A stretch of 64,000 nucleotides of DNA, taken from contig NC_068571.1 of the NCBI RefSeq assembly GCF_025698545.1, forward strand, positions 44,611,733 through 44,675,732. The letters are read 5' to 3'. The translations under genes and the position numbers were made by a program. Of the stretch, positions 1-11,100 are shown one piece after another. How positions within the stretch are numbered: position 1 is the first letter of the stretch; every line of letters begins with the position of its first letter. Under the pieces are notes generated by a model. That model did not search any database. It worked only from the letters and a program-made list of their open reading frames with translations, and had not been told where the DNA came from. The DNA comes from Gossypium raimondii (lineage: Eukaryota > Streptophyta > Magnoliopsida > Malvales > Malvaceae).

Positions 1-19
1 TAAGGCAAACAGAATTTAC

Positions 20-235
20 CGGCACAGCCCAAACAGGAACCGTATTACTTTGTAAGGGGTATCTTAGATCATCCATCATATCCTTCCCAACAAAGCGATA
101 AAATGGATGAATGATAAGGATGACAACCCATATCACCACAAGCAATACAAGAATAAGCCAATCATGCATGTGTGTCCTTGCAATGGCGAAACCATGGGAC
201 CTTATAGTATGTGAACCAAGCTGGACTTCATCCAT
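20..235 (-). CDS. LPP2: Lipid phosphate phosphatase 2-like, first coding exon (partial)
   Basis: On the minus strand an ATG at 235-233 opens 72 codons that end exactly at a GT donor (intron from 19 downward), after the residues WAVP. The peptide starts [15 protein letters not shown], continues with MHDWL, then a hydrophobic segment at about residues 27-42 and [17 protein letters not shown]. These match what I know of plant LPP2/PAP2-type phosphatidic acid phosphatases: a cytosolic N-terminus followed by the first of about six membrane spans. The catalytic phosphatase motifs lie in later exons beyond the left edge. LPP enzymes dephosphorylate phosphatidate and related lipid phosphates in endomembranes. 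An AG acceptor at 243-242 lies just upstream of the ATG, so a leader intron precedes the coding start. Family assignment is firm for a 72-residue piece; the exact paralogue is not. Confidence 0.85.
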
Positions 236-241
236 TTTATA

Positions 242-2608
242 CTGTTTAAAAATATGAATGTCAAAGTACTGTTAATATTATGTATTATAAGATCTTCTCA
301 GAGGCACAATAAGAAGGAAATTGACCACAACCATCATAGGATGCAAAATCCACCAGTAAACAAGAAAAACAACAGAAATAAATTCCACCAGAAATCATAG
401 GTAATACATTTTTCTCAAGGGAAGAAAGATAAGCAGCATAAGCAACCTTATGCCAAAGAAAATAACTGGAATGAAAAGTTTCTTGACATCTTAGTATGAT
501 TCATCACAGAACTTTGAATAGAATACAGCATTGGCAGGATTACTGTCCGTTTATATACAGTTATACACTTCACTCCCAAGAAAAAAAATTAATGAAAAGA
601 ATGTCAAGGAGAGTAAGTTAAAAATTACAACTCCAATATCCAACAAGATAAAGACAAAAGCAACACAGCAAGAGTTGGCCATCTCAACATTCTCAACTAT
701 GTTCTGTTAAAACAAGGATGCCTAGTATTCATCACTCTCCTCCAAAAGAGACATTTAATGCCAGTATATACCTTTAACCTACGAGATTTGCATGCTTGAA
801 TATTCCGATATGTTAAGGTCAAAGAAAGGTTTTGGTAATTCAAATGTAAAATGGTTTTGGTAATTCAAATGTAAAAGAAAAAAAATGTGCTACCTCTTTA
901 TTCCCTTGTTCTATCAATGGAAGAAGGTCAGAGGATGACAAACAATGACTAGCATTTGCAGGATTCTCCACCCTCATGCTTGATAAATCCTAGTCAACAA
1001 CCAACCGATCTTCAGGGATTCAATATGAACCACCCTCCCCCTGACCCCACAACCCCAAACACACCAAATTCCATCCCTTTACACCTTGAATTAGGGAAGT
1101 TTGAGTTCAGGTTTAAATTTCCACTGTTTCTAACTTCTGAATGATTCTTGAGCTTGAGAGAAGATAGTGGAGGACAAATAAGCAGAGCACATAGCCGGCA
1201 TATATGAATGAATTTTTTTTTAAAAAGCATTTTTCTTATAGCTAAGAGATCAGTCCATAGATAGAACAGACAATAAGCAGAAACAAGAGGTAAAGATCAC
1301 ATTCCTTGAGATTTTATCTCTTTAGCATGTTGAAGAATAGCGGTGATCGACCCTATAGATGAAAACTATAAAGCATGGGAACTATCTTAACTGAATCAAA
1401 TAGTTCAACCATACTTTCCCATGCACAGGAAGCACAAAACTCATGAATGGATGGCTTCTAAGCATGAAAGACTTATGGTTAGATGTTAGAAAGCCACAAA
1501 TTGAACAAAAACCAAACTCAGGATTCTCTTTTGGTTTGAATACTATCAGATAATCAATAACAAAATCCTATTAGTACATAACTAACTAAACAATCACTCA
1601 TATCTAGAATCTCCAGTATATATCGACACAAAGTAACATGTCAGCATCAAAGACAATATCCAAATTTTGGGGAAAAAAATCTTGTCTATTCTTTACTTGA
1701 TCTTAAGATAAGATCTTAGTAATAATTGATAGTGATATGCATTTCAATCCTAGATTCCTTTAGTCTTAGCTGAAAGGAGCAAATAAACTAACTGGAATTA
1801 GTATGGTTTAAAAGAAAAAAAATTACTGCAATAATTGAATAATTAAGCACCATAACTTACCATAACATGTATAAATAGTAAATCATCAAACTTTAATTAC
1901 ATATAACACTTCTAACAAGTTCTAACAAAATGAAATACTCTCACAAACATTTAGAACAAACTCCAGACAGTATAATCCCCAAAATTCCAGAGTTTAGTTA
2001 CCAGAAACTATAAAAGAAAAAGAACATGATTCTCTCCCAAATCACAATTGTTCATTCATACCAATATTCTACCATACAAAAGCATAAACCAATTATACAG
2101 GAACAATGGAAATACAAATAAAACAACTAGATCAAGTAAAAACAGAACATTCATAACATAAGAGCAGTTAAAAATAATAATTAAACTGTGAGCTATATTT
2201 AAAGTATCAAGATATGAAACTCAATCTGTAAGATAAAAAAATTCAAGTCATAAAATAGCACAAACCTTGAAAATATTACTGAAATTCTTAAGCCATGAAA
2301 GAAAAACTGAGTTCCAAGAAGCCATGAGGTATAAACTAATAAAAACACACACAGAGGCACAGACACACAGAGAAAGATGCAGATAATAAAATGGGTTTTC
2401 TTTTTACAGTAACAATATGTATATATGCCAAATGCAGAAGAAAAAACCCAGCAAAAGAAAAGTCAAAAATTGAAAGAACTGTTCCCACACCAAGGAATGT
2501 ATACACAAAAGCAAAAGATTCTTATCCTCAATAATTCTGATAACAGTAATAGTAAAATGCGAACCATTGATTGACAAAAAAAATGATTGAAATAAAGAAA
2601 GAAGTTAC
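242..2608 (-). other. Leader (5' UTR) intron of the LPP2-like gene
   Basis: The minus strand has a good donor (CAAAG then GTAAC) at 2609/2608 and an acceptor (AAACAG) ending at 242, seven bases before the start codon. The 2.37 kb between them is AT-rich and carries no gene I can support; short open frames in it have no family features. The intron limits are inferred from splice motifs and gene position, with no transcript to confirm them. Confidence 0.5.
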
Positions 2609-2740
2609 CTTTGAGCTATTGGGGAGAGGGTTCGGATAAATGAAAATAAAAAAAGTGAAAAAGATGATTGGGTGTTGGGATCCAAGTGGAAAGAGAACAG
2701 AGGAGGGTTGTTGCAGCTGACGGCGACCGAGTAAAATAAA
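2609..2740 (-). other. Probable untranslated first exon and promoter edge of LPP2-like gene
   Basis: A less AT-rich stretch ends in the donor described for the leader intron. The transcription start is probably near 2,700-2,740, where the sequence changes abruptly to low-complexity AT-rich DNA. I see no clear TATA box. This is placed by inference. Confidence 0.35.
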
Positions 2741-3193
2741 TTAAAAGAAAAATAGATATAATTAATAATAATTCCTATTTTTTATTTTTTAAAAATGATT
2801 TATCTATTGTACCTGTCTCAGATGTTAACAAAAAAAATGAAAATAAAATTTAAAAAAGTTAGATAAATGTCCCATTAATAGGTTTGAATAAAAAAGGAAA
2901 AACACTTAAGCATTTTTGTTTAATTTTTTTTACGCGATTCAATATATCAAATATTTCGCGTTTGGTTTACGAGTTTATAAATCTTTGATTTCCCGTTGTG
3001 GAAAGGACTCGAATTTGAAAGAGTCTATTGGGAACGTTGTATTTAAAGCAATTGGACCGTTTTGGCCTTTGAAACCGACGACGGTCAAATTAACACGCAA
3101 TAAATGGTAGTGAAAATGTCCACAACGTATTACCAAGGTTTTGTAGTTTAGTCCTACCTTGGTCGGGGGGGGGGGCTTTTTTTATACGCGGAA
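2741..3193. other. Intergenic, no gene seen
   Basis: AT-rich upstream DNA of the LPP2-like gene with a short G run near 3,167-3,176. No conserved coding frame, RNA gene or repeat with clear ends is visible. Confidence 0.5.
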
Positions 3194-3542
3194 TAGAGGT
3201 GATCATGGGTTAGGTTATCCGGCTCGCCTGAAAGATGAGAGGGTTCGGGTAAAAATATAAACCCGAAATATGGGTTTGGACAAAAAGAGAGGCCCGTTTA
3301 GAAAACAGGTCAGGCCTCAGGTAAAACTTTTTTGGCCCGGACTTGGGCCGACCCAGTCTGAATTATATATTATATATTATATATATTTCTTATTTTTAAT
3401 CAAATATATATTTTATATATATTAAATATATATTTAATATGGGCCAGGCCAGGCTCGGGCTTAGCAATTTTCTTTCCGGCCGAACTTGGACAAATTTTTT
3501 AGGCCCATATTTCAGGCCTGGCCCGGCCCATGATCACCTCTA
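3194..3542. mobile_element. hAT-type MITE with 8-bp target duplication
   Basis: The element begins TAGAGGTGATCATGGG and ends with the inverted CCCATGATCACCTCTA. It is flanked on both sides by the identical 8-mer ACGCGGAA (3186-3193 and 3543-3550). Eight-base target duplications and short inverted ends are the hallmark of hAT transposons. The 349-bp interior is rich in GGCC/GGGCC words with an AT-rich centre and has no coding capacity, so it is a non-autonomous copy. The exact duplication suggests a fairly recent insertion. Confidence 0.88.
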
Positions 3543-3550
3543 ACGCGGAA

Positions 3551-5137
3551 TGGGCACCAAAAATTTGAGGGATGAAAAATTAAGGGTTTTATAAAAATGT
3601 TTTCAAATCAATATTCTATCTTAATACAGTTAGATTTCTAATTGAATTGGTATACGAGTTAATCAAATATCTTTCAATGAACAAAATAAATTTTATAAAT
3701 TTTTAGATGTGCTAAAACCATGCATAAGAAAGGAAAGTAAACGAGGACCAAGCTTTGAGCAAATGTACAAATAGTGCAAGACACTATATGCAAAATACAT
3801 ACATATAAAGTTTAATACACACCTTACAAACAAAACAAGCTAAGACCCGAATGTTAACAAACCAAAATTTGAGGAGAGCATTTTCACATGAACCCAGCTG
3901 TCATTGTCTATTCAAAGGAAGCAAAGGTGAAAACCCTCTTTGGTATACTTTGGTGTTTGGCCATCAAGGTGGTGAAGCCGCAATGATGCATAGAGCCCTG
4001 TCATGCTAGAAAAAAAATGGGGTTCTTTATCTCTCATTGTCCATTTATAACTCTAGTAAGAGTTGATTCATCAAAATAAAAAACTTAAGAAGAATTTTTT
4101 TTTAATAAATTACCTATCATATATATCCCTTTTACTTTCAAAATACAAACATGGGGATTATTGAAATGTTTGTTTGTTTTTTATTGACTCGCCCCCATTG
4201 CAATGGACCCGCTTCTAGCTAGCTTGCTCTACTAAACGCGGGCAACTCAAGAAAACTACCATCGAACGGTGGAGCCAAACACAAGTACAAAGACTCGAGA
4301 GACCTCCCACATGGAAGGAGACACAAGAAAGGCCCAAGTCCAGCTTTTTATTCCACAAAAACTAGTTGGGATGATAGGAGGAAATTGGCAAGAGAAAGGT
4401 GGGCATGGAAGAGGAAAGATGAGAGGCGAAAAATGAAATGAAAGGGTGGTTGTTTCCGGTAAGGTCAACAATGGTCACCCTATCAAGGACCACACCAAAA
4501 ATAGCCATGAGAGGTAGTAAGGAGGAGAAAAGGCAGAGAAAAAGGAGAGGGAGAGAAAATGAGAGGTAGAAAGGAGACTAAAAGAAGGAAACAAGAGTGA
4601 CTGGCGCCAACCATAAGGTCGACGGTTGGTGGGCTGGAACAGGGAAGGAAGCAAGATGAGATCGAATGGCCATCGATTGACCATAAAGCCGACGATTGAC
4701 AACAAAAGCTTACCTCACGATTACAAAAACAAGAGAGAAAATTATATGAACCTACAAAGATTTTTTATATCATAAGTTTTTTTACAAAAAAAAAAAATTA
4801 TATTATACTTTGTTTTTATAAAAGAAATATATAAATTTTGTATGGAATGGCATAGCATACACATAAAATGGTAAACTTAAAGTTTTTATAAGATGTGAAA
4901 TTTTATTATTAAAACGAAGTATTTTTAAAATTTAAATGACATAATTATCTTTGTAAAATATGAGAAGGTTCAATATAATGAGTAAGTTAGTAACACTTAA
5001 CTCGTGACACCAAACTTAATTAAAGACTTATATATTTGAGTATGTATGCTTATAAAATGTCCATAAATGTATCCACATAATATCAACCACTCATGAAAGT
5101 GCTTACTAAAAAGCAATTACATTTTAACAAATTTAGT
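3551..5137. other. Intergenic, no gene recognised
   Basis: AT-rich DNA with a purine-rich patch at about 4,250-4,720. Open frames on the minus strand there (4256-4471 and 4475-4705) reflect the purine bias and show no domain, so I do not call them genes. The patch may be an old transposon fragment. Confidence 0.4.
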
Positions 5138-5303
5138 TGTAACAACCTAGCTACTTATAAATAATAAGTTGAAATTCTGAGAATAGATAGAGTACAATTA
5201 ATGAAATTTCTCGATTTTATGTTTAGAATTTCTTTTCTTTGCTTAATTTTTCTTTAGCTTCTCACCATTGTTCAAGTTATGTTATTTTATCATGGTATCA
5301 GGG
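5138..5303 (+). mobile_element. Possible Copia-type LTR end with primer-binding site (fossil)
   Basis: A stretch starting TGTAACAACC and ending TTATCA is followed by TGGTATCAGGGCC, close to the initiator-methionine tRNA primer site that follows the 5' LTR in many Copia elements. No recognisable coding part follows. It is an old fragment at most, and the assignment is weak. Confidence 0.3.
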
Positions 5304-5639
5304 CCAAGTTGATAAGCAGACAATAGACCAGAATTCCAACTTATCTCAACTAACAATCATATGTTAAAATAATATGCATGATAAGTTTACCTATAATACC
5401 AACACAGTTCCAATAAGGTTAGATGGTATACTTTATCAACCATAAAATACAAAGGTTGACATTTCGTAGTTTTAAAATCTAATTCAACCACATTTCTTCC
5501 ATCTATGTATACTAAAAATTTTGTTATTCATTCTCCCTCATTTAAACATTAAGCTAATTTCATAACCTATCAGTTCCACATTTCACCTATTTTAAATTGC
5601 TCGATGAAACATCATAAAAGAACTCAATACACAGGTATA

Positions 5640-7030
5640 AATCACATCAAATGCTCGTTTAGGCTAATCATATACCTTGGTGTCGGGTTACCTGTCCTGG
5701 CTAAACATTTTATTAACACATTAAATAGCCTGGCCATGGTTGTATATACATGTAAGGTTACCTGTCTAGGCTAAACCTATAAAACAACATCATATTACTC
5801 GTCCAAGCTAAACCTGTGTCACATATACTTTCGAGTCCGCAACAAATGTTGGATCTCAGAATCATCGAAAATCACATGTAACCATGTGTATGAGACATTT
5901 ACCAAGTTCATCGAGACAATTTTAACATTTAATTCCATCATCATTTCTTTGCAATTTAGTCCATTATCACCTTTTGTAGTTAATCAAAGTTTTCAGTTAA
6001 ACATTCTTATATGTTTAAAACTAAAATTTAACGAAAAAAAAAACTTAATCACATTTATGTTATGTGAACTTACCTGGAAAAACAACAACAGATAAGGCGT
6101 TAGGGACTATTCAACAAATTTTCCTTGTCCGTGTGTATCCTCTAGTTGTTGTAAATCTCGATCTAAACCATAATTTAATTCAATTATCAATTCCAAACAT
6201 CATTTAACAACATACTAAAGTTATATGACCATTTAATTTCATCTATAAAATAATCCCTCATGTTTTAAATTTTATTAAATTTAGTCCCTAAAACTGAAAA
6301 TGCCATAACTTTCAAATTTGATCTTTGATTTTGAAATCGATCTCAATTACATCCTTTTACAGTCCATCAAAACCTACATTTATAGAAATTTTATGCCAAA
6401 TTTATAATTATTACAATTTAGTCCTATACTCAAAACTAGCAATTTTCACTTTACAAATTAGTCATTTTCATATCTAAGTTTCAAATATAACCAAATAACA
6501 TCAAAAACTTCAAGAATACTTAAAGGACAACTTTTTTAAACTTTAACCGTTTCACAAATTAATCATTGAGTGAGCTAAATCAAGCTCCCAAGATTTCAAA
6601 AACATAAAAAAAAACCTAAATTGGGATAACTAAAATATTGTTGAAAGCTTCAAAGCCCTAAATAGCTTCTCTTTGATGGAGAAATCGGTGGAAGGGAGGA
6701 AGGTGAACAAATGTATTCTCTCTCCTTCCACTATACCTGTTTGTTTCTTTTAATTATAATATTTTTATGTTATTTTAATTATAAATTATAATAATAGACA
6801 TATAAAATTTAACCAAATAGTCCACTAGAATTCCAATGTACAAATTTATAGTAATTTAACTTTTATTGTTTTTACGAGTTAGCCATTGTACCCTAATTAA
6901 CCATTCAATCAATAAAATTATTGGATCGAGATTTAATATGACACTAATATGGATTCGTAAATATTAATAAATAATATTTATTGAATCAATCATCGAAAAA
7001 TGGGTTCAAAAACCGTCGTTTCCAATATCA
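5640..7030 (-). mobile_element. Gypsy-like LTR remnant (fossil)
   Basis: Read on the minus strand, this stretch begins TGATATTGGAAACGACGG. It then has the texture I associate with cotton Gypsy LTRs: repeated phrases of the type 'gggactaaattgtaat', and several copies near 5,690-5,820 of a short phrase built on 'ttacctgtc..ggctaaac'. No second LTR or internal coding region is present, so it is a worn solo LTR or a fragment. Ends are approximate. Confidence 0.45.
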
Positions 7031-7058
7031 GTGAAATACAGACTGTTATAGACCATCA

Positions 7059-7183
7059 GACCAACAATACTTAAATAATTAATTAAAATTTCATAAAAAT
7101 CTAAAAAACCAAGTAAAACTGATTAATATATATATTTTTTAGATTTTATGAATTTTGAATTATTTATTTAATTATTGTTGGTC
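7059..7183. repeat. Inverted repeat (foldback)
   Basis: The left arm starts GACCAACAATACTTAAATAA and the right arm ends TTATTTAATTATTGTTGGTC. The arms are about 50 bases, nearly complementary, and separated by roughly 28 bases rich in TA. It resembles a small foldback MITE; no target duplication was established. Confidence 0.65.
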
Positions 7184-7704
7184 CAACGATCACACCTGTC
7201 GAACTGGTGATATAACCTGTTCAACCATTAGCTTGATTATTAAAACATTGAAAATGACACTTTGAGATTGTATTACATCATCATCTAATTTTTTTTATTT
7301 TTCAAACTAAGAGTGTCACATTATCAAATTTTTAGATTTTTTAAGTTTAAATATCAAAATAGACTTAGTTCTTAAATCCAAGTGCCAAAGTGAACAGAAA
7401 AAGTACAACTACTAAAATGAATTTATTTTTCAAGTTCAACGGTAAATGTAGACCCATTTGCCAAGTTAAAAGGCCAAAAAATACATTATGCTTTTTTTTC
7501 ACTATCGTTAACAGAATGGGTTTAAATCAGTAATAACTTTCAAATTCAAGGATCAAAACGAATAAAAAAAATTCAAGAGCAAATGGGGGCCTCCTTATCC
7601 ACTTGAAGAGCCAAAAGTTAAATTATCCCTATTATTATTATTATTATGAAATCGGTGAACTTCCCTAAAACGTAGCGTGTCGGTGCAAATACTAACAATT
7701 GCTC
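7184..7704. other. Intergenic upstream of MTB
   Basis: AT-rich DNA with a short ATT microsatellite near 7,629-7,646. No gene or regulatory site can be named. Confidence 0.4.
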
Positions 7705-7712
7705 TTTATAAA
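7705..7712 (+). promoter_or_regulatory. TATA box of MTB
   Basis: TTTATAAA lies just upstream of a pyrimidine-rich start region (7,725-7,760) and about 480 bases before the MTB start codon. That distance includes a leader exon and a leader intron. Placement is by motif and spacing only. Confidence 0.45.
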
Positions 7713-8024
7713 AAAACACCACTCCCTCCAGTTGTTTCTTCGATTGAATCGGCCGCCGCATTCTCATATTGTTAAAACCCTATTCCTATATCGCCGCCAT
7801 CAATCGCCGGCGTCTAAGCTCAGTTCCTCACCCCCTTCAACTCCTTCTTTCTCTCATTTTATTTAATTTATTCCCTCACCCCAAGTTTCTTCCAAAAACA
7901 TACAATCCCTGTATCTGAAACCCTAAATAGAAGTAGGCGCTCTCCTTTTATTATTATTTTTGCTTCAGTTTCTTCTGAATTTCTCAGTCGCTACGGGTCT
8001 CATATGCCTCTTGTAAGTGTACAG

Positions 8025-8163
8025 GTAATTTCACCTTTAAATCCTCTCTTTGCCTTCATTATTTTGCTAATTTGAAATCTTAGGACCGAAATAGTTGTTG
8101 AATTTATGTAATTCGTATCTATCTCGTTAGGCACTACTTATAGTGAATTCGACCTTTTTCTAG
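8025..8163 (+). other. Leader intron of MTB
   Basis: A donor (ACAG then GTAATT) at 8024/8025 and a pyrimidine-rich acceptor (TTTTTCTAG) ending at 8163 bracket this intron, 30 bases before the ATG. A second possible donor (GTAAGT) lies at 8013. Inferred from motifs. Confidence 0.5.
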
Positions 8164-8193
8164 GGGAAAGTAAATAAATAAATCTCCGTTTCA

Positions 8194-11100
8194 ATGGATT
8201 CTCCTGAGCGTAGCAGTCGTAGTCACGTACGACGTGATAGAGAGGATAGTTCAGACTTGAAAAGTGATAGGGCAGTTGGGGATGAAGAAGAATGTGAGGC
8301 AATTGATAGTAAGAGGAAGCATAAGTGTAGTAAGTCTAGAAAGAGTAGCAATGTCGAAGAAGGTGAGGGAGTTGAAAGCGGTAGTAGTGGAAGGAGGAGG
8401 AGTTCTGGGGATAGAAGTGAGAGCCGTAAAAGGTCCAGTGCTTCCACTAGAGCTGATACTGATGAAGATGATTGCGATACCACTAAATCGTCCCGTCCCA
8501 AGCAGATCAGGAGAAAACAAGAGGAAAGTTCCTTGGAGAAATTGAGTAGTTGGTACCAGGACGGAGAAATTGAAAGCAGACAAGATGGTACTGAGAAATC
8601 CGGTGGTAAAGGACATGCTTGGGCCGATGAGACTGACAGAAAGAAGGTGGCCTCTAAACTAAGTAAAAGCAAAGAAGAAAGGTCCCATGATGGAGAACTA
8701 GAGAAGTCACTCGATAGAGATTCTAGGTATTCAGAAAGGAGGGAAAGCAGCCGCGATAAGGGTCATAGCTCTTCTGAATTATCAAGGAACTCCAGAAGAA
8801 GATGGGATGAATCAGATGCTTCTAGGAAAGCTGAAGAAAATACTTATGAAAAGCCTGATTTGATCAGTGGGAAAGCTTCCGATCTGAAGTATGACAGTGC
8901 TAGAGAGAATAGTGCTTCTGCTAGAAATGAGCCTAGTGAGAGTAAAAGCATTGCTGCTGATTCAAACAATGAGAAGGGTGCCAAATCCAGCAGTAGGGAA
9001 GAGAGAAGAGTTGATGCTGAGAAGAGTAAGAGCAAAGGTCGATCAGATGCCTTAGAAGAAGACAATAGGTCTAGTCCATTGACTCGTGAAGACAGATCAG
9101 GTAGGGAGAAAATTGAGAAGCACAGACAGCAGAGAAATCCCTCTGGTCGAGATGTTGATAGTCGAGAAAGGGCATCCAATGTCGATGATGATGGAATAAC
9201 ATGGACAAGGGATAAAAGTTCAAGAGAAGTAGGGCAAACAAACAGGTCTAGGACCCCTGAGAGAAGTAGTAGGCGTTATCAAGACTCAGATCCCACTGAG
9301 ATGGATTTTGAAAGAAGCTCAGAACGCAAAACAAAAGAAATCGAAAGGGATGACAGATCCAAAAGCAGGGGTGATAATTGGAGCGACAGGACTAGGGACC
9401 GAGAAGGTTCAAAGGAAAACTGGAAAAGGAGGCAATTGAGTAATAATGAGAAAGAGTCCAAAGATGGGGACAGTGCATATGACCGTGGTAGGGAATGGGA
9501 TTTGCCAAGGCATGGCCGGGAGAGGAATGAAAATGAAAGGCCTCATGGTCGGCCAGGCAATAGAAAAGATGGAAACCGAGGTGAAGCTGTCAAGACATCA
9601 TCAAATTTTGGAATCTCAAATTATAATTATGATGTCATAGAGATCCAAACCAAGCCTCTTGATTATGGAAGGGCAGAGTCTGGATCCAACTTTCCCCGGA
9701 GATCTGAAAGTGGTCAGCAGTCTGACATGAAGTCAACCCCAAATGAGGAAGAGTGGGCATATATGCAAGAAAATAGAGGAAGGAGGAGTGATGCGTATGG
9801 TTCTGGTCCCTTGGATGAAGATTCAAGGGACAAATATACTGAGGAAAGTAACTCAACACGAGATCCAAATGTACCAAATGATGAACTTGATTACAGCGGA
9901 GGGAAAGGGAGAGGCCAGAAACTTACTGCATCTGGGCGGGGCTTTGTTGGCCAAAATTCTAGTGCTGGATCTCAACCACCTTATGGGAACCAAGATGTAG
10001 GGAGTTTTGGCCGTGTTCCTCCTCAAGGCATGAAAGGGAGTAGGATGGGCAGAGGAGGAAGGGGGAGGCCTTCAGGGAGGGACAATCAACAGATGGGCCT
10101 CCCAATGCCTATGATGGGATCTCCTTTTGCTCATCTCGGGATGCCACCTCCTGGACCCATGCAACAAATTAACCCTAGTATGTCACCTGCTCCTGGCCCT
10201 CCAATATCTCCAGGTGTCTTCATTCCACCATTTTCCCCGCCTGTGGTCTGGCCTGGACCTCGAGCTGTTGATATGAATATGCTTGGTGTTCCACCTGGTC
10301 TCTCTCCCGTCCCTCCTGGCCCTAGGTTTCCTCCAAATATGGGAGGTCTGCCAAACCCTGGTATGGACTTTAATCAGTCAGGTCCTGGAAGAGGACCTTC
10401 AAATGTTTCATTGTCTAACTTTAATGGGGCAGGGCCAATGACACGAGGAACACCCCCTGAAAGAACATCTGGGGGTTGGATTCCTCCTAGAACTGGTGGT
10501 CCTCCTGGTAAAGCACCTTCCAGAGGAGAACAAAATGATTATTCTCAAAATTTTGTTGATACTGGTATGCGACCGCAGAACTTCATCAGGGAGCTAGAGC
10601 TTACCAATGTTGTGGAGGACTATCCAAAGCTAAGGGAGCTTATACAGAAAAAGGATGAGATTGTAGCTAAATCTGCTTCTCCTCCCATGTATATGAAGTC
10701 TGACCTCCGTGAATTTGAATTGTCTCCGGATTTCTTTGGGACAAAGTTCGATGTTATTCTTGTAGATCCCCCTTGGGAAGAATATGTTCACCGGGCTCCT
10801 GGAGTTGCTGACCATATTGAATACTGGACATTTGAAGAGATCATGAATCTAAAGATTGAGGTAATCAAATGATTTTGTTCTTACCTATTACCCTCACCCC
10901 CCCAAAAAAAAAAAAATAGCAGTTAGATTGTCTTGCAGTTGATGATCTAATGCTAACATCTCTAGTGTTGCTGGTTCTTATATATTAGCAACCGCGAAGA
11001 CTCTCTCTACATGGTTTATGTATATCAGAGTTTTTGTTTTTACTGACCAGAAATGTACCTCTTGTTTGTACTTTGTGTATATAGGCAATAGCTGATACAC

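Noticed and set aside
4256-4705. Two minus-strand frames of about 70 codons
   Set aside because: Explained by a purine-rich tract; no start context, domain or splice partner.
8223-8672. Minus-strand frames of 120-150 codons opposite MTB exon 1
   Set aside because: They mirror the Ser/Arg/Glu-rich coding strand, are Leu/Ser-rich without domains, and overlap a certain gene.
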